Shown here: one piece after another, positions 1 to 10,920 of the stretch
Layout of the letters: every line of letters begins with the position of its first letter
How positions within the stretch are numbered: the first letter of the stretch is position 1
Source: Beroe forskalii
Taxonomy: Eukaryota; Ctenophora; Nuda; Beroida; Beroidae
Direction: 5' to 3'
Length of the DNA: 64,000 nucleotides
Assembly (NCBI GenBank): GCA_011033025.1
Contig: WFMF01000019.1
Location: 496,001-560,000 of the forward strand
The notes under the pieces: generated by a model
Seen by the model: the letters and a program-made list of their open reading frames with translations, nothing else
Told to the model about the DNA's origin: nothing
Database searches by the model: none
Position numbers and translations under genes: made by a program

Positions 1-563
1 CAATGCAGCTTTCTCCATGTCTCAACTTAGAAGAAGAATGAATGTGTCAGAGCACACACTGTTGAGAAAATACTACATTTACAATTTCCGTTAGAACTGC
101 GGTTATCAAACAGCAATATACGTGACTGCCCAGCAGGAAAGTATTGTGATTCTTTAGTGGCACTTTATCAACTACCACACCCTTATCTAAGAAAGACCTT
201 GCTAAGTTTAACAAATACAAAATCTGGAAAGATTTCTAGGTGCACGAGTCTGGAGCATGATGCAAACCATGGGCGATCGAGAGCAAGTTTGTAAAGTTTT
301 TCAAAAAGATGGGTGCATGGAATTATTATATTAGTAGTCAGGTCAGTTATGCACATCCGGCTGCATTTATAGGTGCAAGTTTGAGACTCGGTTTATAGGC
401 TCTCCATAGGTAAAATAAAGGTGAGGGACCGTACAGAACACCCCCGGACATAAAAACCCCCAAGCTTACACAAGGCCGATTTCACAACTTCCCGCCCCCG
501 TGCGTAGCATGAGCGAGCACCGACGGCGAGTGAGTGCTCTGTGCTAGCACGGGCTAACGAGGT

Positions 564-598
564 GAGCCAGGATGCCGTCCCCGGCGGCATCCTGGCTC
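564..598. repeat. 14-bp-arm inverted repeat (hairpin)
   Basis: The left arm GAGCCAGGATGCCG (564-577) is exactly complementary to 585-598, leaving a 7-nt loop. It sits in a GC-rich island inside AT-rich DNA, like the cores of small foldback elements elsewhere in the window. No target duplication is visible. Confidence 0.8.
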
Positions 599-605
599 GC
601 CGGTA

Positions 606-690
606 ACAGTTAGGGGCTAGGGTTATGGTTATGGTGAGGGAAAGGGCAAGGGTTATGGTTAGGGAAAGGGTTAAGTTTTATTACTTTATT
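606..690 (+). repeat. degenerate GGGTTA telomere-like patch
   Basis: An irregular run of AGGGTTATGG and AGGGAAAGGG words. A complementary patch (CCCTAA words) occurs at about 6575-6655 inside the 3.8-kb TIR element. Both are too degenerate to be a telomere and look like short interstitial G-rich repeats. Confidence 0.55.
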
Positions 691-878
691 GGGGTGTTTT
701 GTCAAAAAATCCAACACTTCACTTCTCTGTGTGTTCAACAATCAAAAGCAAGTAGGTAGGTACATGCCGAAAAGATGATTTAAAATTGCCGGTATGAAAA
801 GCCAAGAGAAAGTGAAGATTAATAAACTGTTTGTGTTAGCAACATTCGCTCATTCTACAACGAATATATTATATTATA

Positions 879-1333
879 CTAGCGTTTGCCCGCGAAGATT
901 CGCGGAAACAATCAACCTGCGGTTCGTTTTGTATCCAGCAGCCAACAGCAACTTGCTTCATGACGTCATCTTGGAATGTGTAAAGTGATTTGATCACCTA
1001 GGTATCACTTTATCATGCTACCGCTTACCGAGGATTACAGATATTCGCGGAAATGCACCGTACAACATACTTTGTAATATGAGATCACCTATATATACAC
1101 ACAGCATATATTAGCATTAGTAAACGCATGATATTTATTATGCTAATAACTAATTAACGGAAAGTTCAATTCAAATTTATCATAGATATGAATAATCCTC
1201 TTAATTGGGCGAAGATTTTCCAGAAAAAAACCGATCAAAAATATTAAATGCACTTCTTATAAACGCATTACACACACATACACACATACACACATACACA
1301 GACGCACGAACACTCTGAAATTATTAATATAGA
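879..1333 (-). mobile_element. non-autonomous Helitron, family A, copy 1
   Basis: Read on the minus strand, the element starts with TC (TCTATATTAATA...) and ends with CTAG. A 16-nt hairpin CCGCGAATCTTCGCGG lies 8 nt before the terminal CTAG. The flanks are A before and T after, the Helitron A|T target with no target-site duplication. It is 455 bp long and by eye identical, without indels, to the copy at 16569-17023, so at least one of them moved recently. It contains a CACACATACA microsatellite and no coding capacity, so it would depend on a Rep/helicase supplied elsewhere. Confidence 0.88.
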
Positions 1334-2228
1334 TTTCAAATACCTGATAGGACTTTTCCAACGTTGGTATGTCATCTTTAAACATCTTCGCAAACAAAAC
1401 GCCAGCTTTGGATTTTGAACTCATTTGGAATGAGTTTTACCTCACCGAGCGTGGTGACACAAATCAAATGAAAGTTATAACAGAACAAAATCGTTCGAAA
1501 CAGAAATGTTTTGATAAGTCGGAGAATAATAATTTGATAATTGTATTCATGATTAAATCTGGATAATTGACATAAAGAACATGGGTTTCAATTTCATGAA
1601 TGTGATTGTATTTGTTGAAACGATATAAATCTTTCATGATCATTAGTAATACCTTACCATCGTAAGTAGTTGAAACCGTTGAATGGTACGAAAATATAGA
1701 CGTCAAACAACACGTGAGCATGACGTGATAATCGCTGTCGGGTCTTGTTAGTATAAATACCAAATTTAAGAAGTATTAATTGTCCATTTTTTTGTAGTTG
1801 ATGGGTAAAATTTTTCAAAATTTTTCGTATTTCTTCAGCACTTGTCTTCCAGAACGGTGTACAAAGAAGCTGTGTAAAGCTCTGCGGTACACGAGTGTAA
1901 ATTTATCATATAAAAGATGTAGTGTGTAGGTATCAAGTTGATCACAGTAAATATAATGTACCTACAGTGTTTACATGGGTGTGTATTGAGCTGGTAATTG
2001 AATCAGCCCCTTCTCTAACCGCGGAAGCAATCCGCGCGAAATTGAAATTATATGCAACTAATTGCATAATAACATAATATGCGCGCATCTATTGCAGGGA
2101 AGAGCTCCCGAACTTGGGTACTTGTCAATCTAATTAAGATGCCCCACGTGGGTGGATTATATTACAACGCCTGTCACGTGCTCCGAGCACCAGGAACGTG
2201 CTCCGAGCACCCGTCTATTTATAGCCCA
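1334..2228. other. no gene recognised
   Basis: AT-rich DNA with a few open frames (the longest 99 codons, minus, 1464-1763) that show no recognisable domain. Around 2165-2215 there is a short GTGCTCCGAGCACC duplication. I see nothing else to annotate. Confidence 0.4.
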
Positions 2229-2960
2229 CTTGTATCAACAATTGTCAACAAAAATATGCCCTAAAATGCTCAGGAACGAAGTTACGGGCGAAAAACTGAT
2301 TTTTGGGCAGGTGCGAGACCTAATTAAGGCGAATTTTGTATTTCAGTACAGGAAGGTCGTAGAGACTTCATCTTGGGCAGAAAATGTTCGTAATGGCCAT
2401 GTTTTTATACAATTGTCAACAAAAATATGCCCCAAAATGCTCAGGAACGAAGTTACGGGCGAAAAACTAATTTTTTGGGCAGGTGCGAGACCTGGTTAAG
2501 GCGAATTTTGTATCTCAGTACAAGAAGGTCGTAGAGACTTCATCTTGGGCGGAAAATGTTCGTAATGGCCATGTTTATTGTATATAAATTACAATTTTTA
2601 ACCAAAATATGCCCTAAAGTGCTCATGGACAGAGTTATATGGGAAAACTGATTTTTGGGCAGGCACAATACCTGATATATATGCGATTTTCCTATTTCGG
2701 CTCTGGAAGGTCATAGTTGAAGAGAATTCATCTAGGGTGGAAAATGTTTGCAATGGCCATATCTATACATGAATTTTCGATGAAAATGTGCTCTTAAATG
2801 TCCAGGAACAAAGTTATGGATTTAAACTGATTTTTTGAGCAGGCACAAGACCTGATTGAGGCGAATTTTGTATCTCAGTCCAGGAAATTCGGAACAGAGT
2901 CATGGGCGACAAACTAAAAATTTGTTTTCCCGAGCCCATGAACGTCGTAGAGACTTCGTT
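2229..2960 (+). repeat. forward arm of the 171/172-bp repeat family
   Basis: About four progressively diverged units containing the words GTCAACAAAAATATGCCC and GGAAGGTCGTAGAGACTTC. They are inverted relative to the array at 3295-4990. Some units keep open frames of 85-115 codons, but the frames follow the repeat period and are not evidence of a gene. Confidence 0.75.
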
Positions 2961-3294
2961 TTGGGCGGAAAAGTGTGCAATGGCCAAGTTGGCATGTTCA
3001 TGATATGTACGATTTGTTGACAAAAGGATAAACATGTGCCTCAAAATTTTCAGCAAGAGAGTTATGGGCGAAAAATGAAATTCGGCGACGGCTTGAGATG
3101 CGATTAGGGTCATGACAGGGAGATGAGTATCCTGAGTCCTGACATGAAATTTCGTGCACCCGTTGAGACTTCCTGTTGAGAAGAAAATAATTGGAATGGT
3201 CATGCTTATATACACTGCATATGGCCATGACGTAGAAACGGAGTACAGTTAATGTGTCTAAAACGAGGAAGCCTCTATATCAGGCCTTGAAGCT

Positions 3295-4990
3295 GCCAAG
3301 AAATCAGTTTTTCCCATACCTAACTCTGTTCTTGAGCACTTTAGGGCATATTTTTGTTAGCAAGTCGTACTTAACATGGCCATAGCGAACATTTTCCATC
3401 AAGATGATGTCTCTACGACCTTCCTGAGCCAATATAGAAAAAATTTCATTAGTCAGGTCTTGTGCCTGCCCAAAAATCAGTTTTTCGCCCGTGATTTCCT
3501 TTACGGCATTTTACAGTTTTACGGCATATTTTTGTTGACAATTGTATAAAAACATGGCCATTACGAACATTTTCCGCCCAAGATGAAGTCTCTACGACCT
3601 TCCTGTACAGAGATACAAAATTCGCCTTAATCAGGTCTCGCGCCTGCCCAAAAAACTAGTTTTTCGCCCGTAACTACGTTCCTGAGCATTTTAGGACATA
3701 TTTTTGTTGAAAATTGTTAAAAACATGGCCATTACGAACATTTTCCGCCCAAGATGAAGTCTGTACGACCTTCCTGTACTGAGATACAAAATTCGCCTTA
3801 ATCAGGTCTCGCGCCTGCCCAAAAAACTAGTTTTTCGCCCGTAACTACGTTCCTGAGCATTTTAGGGCATATTTTTGTTGACAATTGTCTAAAAACATGG
3901 CCATTGCGAACATTTTCCGCCCAAGATGAAGTCTCTACGACCTTCCTGTACTGCGATACAAAATTCGCCTTAATCAGGTCTCACGCCTGCCCAAAAAACT
4001 AGTTTTTCGCCCATAACTACGTTCCTGAGCATTTTAGGGCATATTTTTGTTGACAATTGTCTAAAAACATGGCCATTTGGAACATTTTCCGCCCAAGATG
4101 AAGTCTCTACGACCTTCCTGTACTGAGATACAAAATTCGCCTTAATCAGGTCTCGCGCCTGCCCAAAAAACTAGTTTTTCGCCCGTAACTTCGTTCCTGA
4201 GCATTTTAGGGCATATTTTTGTTGACAATTGTCTAAAAACATGGCCATTGCGAACATTTTCCGCCCAAGATGAAGTCTCTACGACCTTCCTGTACTGCGA
4301 TACAAAATTCGCCTTAATCAGGTCTCATGCCTGCCCAAAAAACTAGTTTTTCGCCCATAACTACGTTCCTGAGCATTTTAGGGCATATTTTTGTTAACAA
4401 TTGTCTAAAAACATGGCCATTTCGAACATTTTCCGTCCAAGATGAAGTCTCTACGACCTTCCTGTACTGAGATACAAAATTCGCCTTAATCAGGTCTCGC
4501 GCCTGCCCAAAAATCAGTTTTTCGCCCGTAACTTCGTTCCTGAGCATTTTAGGGCATATTTTTGTTGACAATTGTCTAAAAACATGGCCATTGCGAACAT
4601 TTTCCGCCCAAGATGAAGTCTCTACGACCTTCCTGTACTGAGATACAAAATTCGCCTTAATCAGGTCTTGCGCCTGCCCAAAAAACTAGTTTTTCGCCCA
4701 TAACTACGTTCCTGAGCATTTTAGGGCATATTTTTGTTGACAATTGTATAAAAACATGGCCATTGCGAACATTTTCCGCCCAAGATGAAGTCTCTACGAC
4801 CTTCCTGTACTGAGATACAAAATTCGCCTTAATCAGGTCTCGCGCCTGCCCAAAAATCAGTTTTTCGTCCGTAACTTCGTTCCTGAGCCCATTAGGGCAT
4901 ATTTTTGTTGACAATTGTCTAAAAACATGGCCATTGCGAACATTTTCCGCCCAAGATGAAGTCTTTACGACCTTCCTGTACTGAGATAGA
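3295..4990 (-). repeat. 171/172-bp satellite array
   Basis: The phrase GAACATTTTCCGCCCAAGAT (or close variants) starts at 3565, 3736, 3908, 4080, 4252, 4424, 4595, 4767 and 4938, giving a regular 171-172-bp period over at least nine near-identical monomers. Older, more diverged units continue towards 3295. The monomer is the same unit found at low copy number in the arms of the related TIR element at 21487-24011. The period close to three times 57 codons produces spurious 85-codon frames. Confidence 0.92.
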
Positions 4991-5165
4991 ATTTTTTCAT
5001 ACCACTCAGCTCCGGCTCAATGAAAAATCGATTTTTCGGCACTTTCCACACCCCGGAGAGGTGTGGAAAGTTGTTATATCGATTTTTCATGCAAAAAACT
5101 ATAGAAACCATGCAAAATCGCTTGGTGTAGAATTTGTCCACTTTCAAATCCAATTTTGACTGTAT

Positions 5166-5721
5166 TAATATCATATTATCTTGGGTTGATCAGTTTCTCC
5201 TCAGCCAATTTTTAATTTATTTATACTCAGCCAATGTTTAATTTATTAATACTGTTGATATTAACACTGCTATTATGTTTTATCACTGGTAATAATTCCT
5301 CATTATATAAATGTTATTGTTTAAGAATAAAATAGTAAGCATGTATTTCTATGTATTTCAAGCTTGCACCTTATTTCATTTATTTGAAAATTTTGGTTTT
5401 TAATGATGACTCGAAGCACCTAGATAGGGGTGTTTATTGATATGGAAGTATTTTATGTTGCATTTAAGTTATGAAATCATGAACACATTGTAACATGTGT
5501 TGAAATGAACGATGTAGTTTTGGGAAGAGTATGTTGTGGAACCGTGTTGCTGTAAAGCAAAAAGTTTTATACTTTATACTATACTTAATATTGGAGATTG
5601 AAGTAATATAGAATCCATGATTGAATCCATGATTGAAATACTATTGAAGTACTATTTATTTCTGACTGCTCTTTAATTTATTTGAATAATTTAATTTATT
5701 AATTCTCAAGTATTTATTTTT
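5166..5721. other. AT-rich spacer, no gene
   Basis: Low-complexity AT-rich DNA with short local duplications (an AATTTATTTATACTCAGCC-like word near 5205-5245). No coding region or structured repeat is seen. Confidence 0.4.
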
Positions 5722-6285
5722 AAGGCACCCCTCCATGGCCCAACATTGATTGACCTGTTTCACTGTTTCAGCTGACAGTCCAGGTTGAGAAACACGGTTT
5801 TCACGTAAATGATCTGTCACGAGGTTTGTCACCTGATATGCGCGTGATCAGGCAGTATTTATAAATATCCCCGGTTTTGTTGAGCAGGTTTGTTGAAATT
5901 GCACTGTTTTCACATCGCTTGTGGGGTATCGAATGTCAGTCATGCTCCTCACGTGATATGCATGTGATCATACAGCATATCTGTAAATTCACTGTTTCTC
6001 CAGAAAGATTCCCGGTTTTCACATTGCACTAGCAGTATCAGTTGCAGTCACGTGCTGCACGTGACATACAACAGCCGACAGCCCATAGATATTTTCCCGG
6101 TTTTCACATCGCTGCTCCCATGTAAATTGTAATCTAATCAGTAGACAGTTCGTTACACTCTTCACTGTTTTCACAGTGTAAGTGTAGAGGAATGTGTGTA
6201 AATTAGATTTACGGCTAAGAAATGCGCTTGAGGATTCATGGAGTAGTGCTGGGTGTGTTGTGCGATATGAAATAAAAAATATACA
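5722..6285 (+). repeat. left terminal inverted repeat of the 3.8-kb element
   Basis: Inverse of about 8925-9546. The match runs from the GGCACCCC terminus inward to the GTTGTGCGATATGAAAT word. It contains repeated TTTTCACA motifs and CACGTG-type palindromes. Confidence 0.82.
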
Positions 6286-6379
6286 CAATATCATGTACAA
6301 TGTACATGTATACATGCAAATCGTGGCCTTCCATGATAACATTAATAGATCAATGTTAATTTACTTTGACACCAATTAA

Positions 6380-8110
6380 CTGGGTAAACCTGACACTGAT
6401 TCCCTTAGAAAGTTAGAAGCTTAAACGCAGGCACTCTGATCTATTTGATGTTATTTTACTGATCACTTAGGAAGCTTAGACATCAGTTCTCTGATCAATT
6501 TACTGACTCAGGCACCAGGGGAGTAAGGAGCCCGACTTATAACCTTAGACATTTCACATCACGGCACTTAATCTCTTACCATAGCCCTTACCTTGCCCAA
6601 ACCCTTGACTCCATGACTTACCCTAACCATAAACCTAACCCCAACCCTAACCGTTGTCTACCTATAGTTGGCCCGTATGCACAAATTAAGGGAATATCAT
6701 GAAATAGTGTCGTAGGTGAAAAAAATGAGGTGAAATGCCCATTCCCTAATTTAATAATTACTCAGACACCAATAACCAGTTCATTGATCAATCCGACACA
6801 AAATTACTGATCATTCAGAAACAAATTCTCTTATCGATCAAATGCTAATTTTCTGATCACTCACTCACTCAGTCACCAGTGCATTGATCAATCTGACGCC
6901 AATTTTAATTCATACTGATGTGATGTCTGATCAGTGATCAATAAGACAATAGAAACCAGTTCAATGATCGATATGACTCTAAAATTGCGATGGACTGATC
7001 GTTTTGCCGCTAATATAATTATGACTCAGGCAACAGTTCAAGCTGATCTATCTGCCGCTTATTTAAGTATTTACGGATTATTTTGACACCGCTTCACTGA
7101 ATCACTGATCAATCTGATGCTAATTTACTGATCACTAGACACCAGTTCTGATCAATCTCTCTCAAGCGAAGCTACTCACTACTGATCACTTAGACACCAG
7201 TTCACTGATCAATCTGAAATTTATTGTTATTTTGACTCCAGTTCACTAATCAAGTGACGCTAATCTACTTATCAATGTGAAAACCAGTTCACTGGTTTTT
7301 GACACGAATTTAACGAACACTGAGGCACCAATTAGCCAATTCATTAACCAATCTGATGCTAATTCAGTAATTTACTGATCACTTTGACACCAGTTGACTG
7401 ATCGATCCACGCTAATTTATAGATCACTGAGACACCACCACTAATCAATCTTACTCCTGATTTTGATTTAGAAACCGTCTCAGGCATTCGGCTGTTGTCA
7501 GTCCAGAGAACTGAGATGAGGCTGGATCCTCGCGCCTATCTTCAGCGATGAAGATTGGCGCGAGGCTCCAGCCTCAACTCAGTTCTCTGGACTGACAACA
7601 GCCGAATGCCTGAGACTTGTCACATTTAAACAATTAGATTTAGACACCAGTTCTCTGATCAATCTGATGGTAATTTACTGATCACTTCGACAGCCGATAA
7701 CTGATCAATAGAATGAATAATGTTCTTTATTTTCTTCTTAGCTCAGCGAAGTGAAACGAACGATAACTGATCAATCTGACGCTAATTTATGGATAACTAA
7801 CCAATGTGACACCGATTTACTCATCACTTAGAACTCAAGAGATTGAAGTTTAAACGAAATAAGTCATACGAGAGAATTGTAATCAGAAGCTTTGGAAAAT
7901 CTTGTGATTATCTTCGTCAGCTTAGACATTTAGAATTAGACAATCAGACACCAGTCCTCTGATCAATCTGATGTTAATTTACTGATCACTTTGACACCAA
8001 TTCACTGATCAATCTACGCTAATTCACTCTGACACCAGTTTACTGATCAATCTACGTTCATTTACTCATCACTCTGAAACCAGTTCACTAATCTGCATTA
8101 GGGATCCAGA
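6380..8110 (+). repeat. degenerate 46-bp minisatellite rich in TGATCA
   Basis: Repeated words such as CACCAGTTCACTGATCAATC, CTAATTTACTGATCACT and TTGACACCAG recur with a basic period of about 46 bp, with much decay. Weaker units continue at about 8460-8690 beyond the SINE pieces. The array fills the interior of the 3.8-kb TIR element and is interrupted by the foldback at 7477-7616. Confidence 0.75.
7477..7616. mobile_element. 140-bp foldback (palindromic MITE-like) insertion
   Basis: Starts GTCTCAGGCATTCGGCTG and ends with the complement at 7616. The arms pair over about 65 bp around a short loop near 7542-7550. It interrupts the 46-bp minisatellite. A target duplication is not clear because the host repeat is degenerate. 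Confidence 0.8.
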
Positions 8111-8261
8111 ACTCCTATCTAAGGATGTACTACTAAAAATCTAAAATGGCAATGAACCTGCAAGAGAAAGTCTCCAGAACGCCCAAAGCCCCAGAGGGAG
8201 GCCTCCATGACAACGTGGGGACTAAATAATCAACTAATTAAGTAATTAGTTAAATAAGGAC

Positions 8262-8435
8262 CCTGACGGCGTGCCACCAGGTTTGAACTCTCGACTGTCT
8301 ACATGCCGGGACAGCTGCTCTACCTATTGAGCTGTCTCCCTTATCTCTCCCTGAGATAGCTCAGTGGCCGTGGGTGGAGCAGCCGTCTCCGCATGCAGAC
8401 AGTCGGGAGTTCTAACTCATCCTGCCCCGCTGTGA
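8262..8435. repeat. two tRNA-derived SINE heads, back to back
   Basis: On the minus strand (about 8262-8345) there is a tRNA-like body with box B related to GTTCAAACC. On the plus strand (about 8350-8430) there is a second body with box A TAGCTCAGTGG and the degenerate box B AGTTCTAACTC. Both share the anticodon-side word CATGCAGACAGTCG or close variants. The acceptor stems do not pair, so these are SINE remnants, not tRNA genes. Confidence 0.6.
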
Positions 8436-8574
8436 CAGCAGGTAGGGGCAATTACAATAATCACTGTGACACCACTGACCACGTGATTGACCATTCCGAC
8501 ATGGGACAGTTCAATGATTCTCTGAAAAAAGTTCACTGATCAGTGATAGCTCTGGCAAAAGTTCACAGATCACC

Positions 8575-8654
8575 TGAAACCTCAAACAGGGAGGTCCTGA
8601 GCTGGGGTTTCTGTCTGGAAACTCGCCTGTTGATCCGTCCCCCGTTTAGTAGTA
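8575..8654 (+). mobile_element. LINE 3' tail, extremely 5'-truncated
   Basis: The sequence GGGAGGTCCTGAGCTGGGG through CCGTCCCCCGTTTAGTAGTAG matches the last roughly 75 bp of the RNase H-bearing LINE at 34849-36333, including the terminal TAG repeats. Only the 3' untranslated end is present, as is usual for aborted target-primed reverse transcription. Confidence 0.7.
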
Positions 8655-8924
8655 GCAGTGGTAAAGTCACTGATCAGTGATCACTAAAGATCCAATGTAG
8701 GTACGAACCTTAGTACCTATTTATTTGGTAACTTACTTTAAACTATTCAATGTGACTTTTTATCATATCATTTAAGTACACAATTATGAAGCCTGGATAT
8801 CAAGATATCAGCATCTATCAGTCGACACAGTTACTTAGTTGACAGTCATTACTCCATCAAATAAGTACTATTATCTTATTTATTATCTTATTTATTTATG
8901 AACATGTATATACTTTGGCTACTT

Positions 8925-9546
8925 TACAGTGTATATTTATTGATTTCATATCGCACAACACAATCAGCACTACTCCATGAATCCTCAAGCGCATTTCTTA
9001 GCCGTAAATCTAATTTACACACATTCCTCTACACTTACACTGTGAAAACAGTGAAGAGTGTAACGAACTGTCTACTGATTAGATTACAATTTACATGGGA
9101 TCATCGATGTGAAAACCGGGATAATATCTATGGGCTGTCGGCTCAACAGCATCATTTACAGTTCACATGTATGTCACGTGCAGCACGTGACTGCAACTGA
9201 TACTACACTAGTGCAATGTGAAAACCGGGAATCTTTCAATGCACTGTCTGGAGAAGCAGTGAATTTACAGATATGCTGTATGATCATGCATATCACGTGA
9301 GGATCATGACTGACATTCGATACCCCACAAGCGATGTGAAAACAGTGCAATTTCAACAAACCTGCTCACCAAAACCGGGGATATTTATAAATACTGCCTG
9401 ATCACGCGCATATCAGGTGACAAACCCCGTGCAAACCTCGTGACAGATCAATTCTGTGAAAACCGTGATTCTCAATCGGGACTGCTTGTTGAAACAGTGC
9501 AGAAATGTGATTTTTTCTTCAATGTTGGGCCATGGAGGGGTGCCTT
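8925..9546 (-). repeat. right terminal inverted repeat of the 3.8-kb element
   Basis: Inverted counterpart of 5722-6285, ending GGAGGGGTGCCTT. It keeps the same order of GTGAAAACCGGGA and GTGAAAACAGTG words. Open frames in it are by-products of the repeat. Confidence 0.82.
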
Positions 9547-9636
9547 TTTTATGCATGCTCATGGTAATGCTTTTTAACTTCTTATAATTTCATAAGTTTG
9601 TGAATTCTATAATGTATCTGGTACTTTTGTTAGCTG

Positions 9637-10227
9637 TATTATAATAGGGTTAAAGCCCTATTATTTTTATAGTTAAGGGGATGGGACTTACCCGATCACC
9701 AGAATCGTAATCAGCATCTTGACAAACAATTGAGACACAAGTAGTAACTGGTAAAAGAATCGATGTAAAATGTTCAGTTACAGATAGGTAAACTGATAGC
9801 CAGGAGGAGTCCTTCCCAGGAGCCTGCTTAAAAGATGCGCGGACCACGCTTTCACGCGCAGCAGCGCGGTGGCTAGTTTGACGTCACTAAGCCAATTATC
9901 CTAATTGGGGAACGCTCGGCGTGTTTGTTTTAGCGGAATGGGACCGCGGAGGAGGAAGCGGAGGTGTAACTAACCCAATTAGAGCTGCAAAAGCTGCAGC
10001 TTTGCAGACTGGTACCTGTCGCAGGCTGGAATAATGTTTCGAGATATGCTCTAAGTGGCTAGGGACTAAGGAATGTGACACGCTACCGTAGCTTTTAGTG
10101 TGGGAAAGGGGGAAATGGCCTGATCCTGGGGTTCCGTGAACCCCGGGTGTATATTCTTGGAAAGTGGAAGTCGACGTGGCGTTTTAGGAAACTGAGATGT
10201 TGCCGTGACTTTTCATATACTATGACA
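9637..10227 (-). repeat. 3' LTR (591 bp)
   Basis: On the minus strand it runs TGTCATAGTATATG ... CTATTATAATA. It differs from the other LTR by about one substitution and a 4-bp indel (near 9741-9744), indicating a recent insertion. GCTG at 9633-9636 is the flanking duplication. Confidence 0.93.
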
Positions 10228-10244
10228 CTCCCCCCGCCAAAAAA
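10228..10244 (-). promoter_or_regulatory. polypurine tract of the Gypsy element
   Basis: On the minus strand TTTTTTGGCGGGGGGAG lies directly before the 3' LTR start TGTCATAG. This is the expected place and composition for the plus-strand primer of reverse transcription. Confidence 0.75.
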
Positions 10245-10920
10245 GGTCTTGCAGCCCACTGCAAGGTAGTTGCTTGCTCTACGAGCATGAAATCAATAGG
10301 CCCTAGGGGGCCTCGAGTATTGCGTAACAACTCGGGGAGATGTGTCTTACGTGACCAGAAAAATTGGTGTTGGTTCCGTGCAAACTTTAAAGTAAAGACG
10401 GCCTTTAAATTTGGGCGGATCTGCATCGCTCGGCGATGTTATAGTTTGTAGGACCAAAGTGTTCAGATAATATGGAAAATGTGGTGCTCGGAATCTTATT
10501 ACGAAATAGCACGTAGATCGCTCGGCGATATGTTAATTTAAGGGAAGTTGCAGGTCCTGGAAGTCCTCCTAAAAAGGCGATACATTCGACAATATAATAA
10601 CATTATAACATACATAATATTAATATTCTAAATATCTACATGCATTAAATGTTAATCACCCGTTAGAAATCCAAAATCTCTAATGGTAAAATTCACAAGT
10701 TGAAAAATAAATGCCCAATGGCAATACTAAGTTACGTGGACCAAGAACGTCCATTACCCAAGGGTCCATGGGGAAATAAACCCTAAACTCAAAAAGTTAA
10801 CGATAATAATATTTATATCATACCACGTGCAAGGCTATTCGCCAAATATACTGTATATTATATAGATAATAATAAAGTTCATTATCTGGCGCCGGCGGCG
10901 CGTGCGGCGCAAAGAGAAGC

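Larger units (their letters stand above)
1..878. other. no gene recognised
   Basis: No coding region is convincing here: the open frames are at most about 65 codons and lack recognisable motifs. The stretch contains one hairpin (564-598) and a degenerate telomere-like patch (606-690), listed separately. The remainder is AT-rich intergenic or old transposon DNA. Confidence 0.5.
2229..5165. mobile_element. TIR element with 171/172-bp repeat arms, left end lost
   Basis: The right end reads CCAATTTTGACTGTAT, the inverse of the ATACAGTCAAA-type terminus of the element at 21487-24011. Just inside it both elements carry the same hairpin of complementary CTTTCCACA-type words (here about 5042-5070). 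Repeat units run forward at 2229-2960 and reversed at 3295-4990, so the whole is a foldback around a spacer near 3000-3290. No matching terminus is visible before 2229, so the left end appears truncated. No transposase is seen. Confidence 0.65.
5722..9546. mobile_element. 3.8-kb element with about 0.6-kb terminal inverted repeats
   Basis: Termini AAGGCACCCCTCCATGGCCC and its complement bound the element. The arms (5722-about 6285 and about 8925-9546) are colinear inverted copies with minor differences. Each arm is dense in short words such as TTTTCACATCGC, ACTGTTTTCAC and CACGTGATATGC, which resemble subterminal protein-binding sites. The interior is non-coding: a 46-bp minisatellite, a foldback insertion, tRNA-like SINE pieces and a LINE 3' tail. 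It looks like a non-autonomous long-TIR DNA transposon. No clean target-site duplication is found because both flanks are T-rich. Confidence 0.75.

Noticed and set aside
606-690. Telomere or chromosome end
   Set aside because: The GGGTTA words are degenerate and embedded between transposons, with a complementary patch at 6.6 kb.
4314-4914. Two homologous 85-codon minus-strand frames (STKICPKMLRNEV-type) as a gene family
   Set aside because: They are produced by the 171/172-bp satellite, change with monomer indels and lie on one strand of an array that is inverted at 2.2-2.9 kb.
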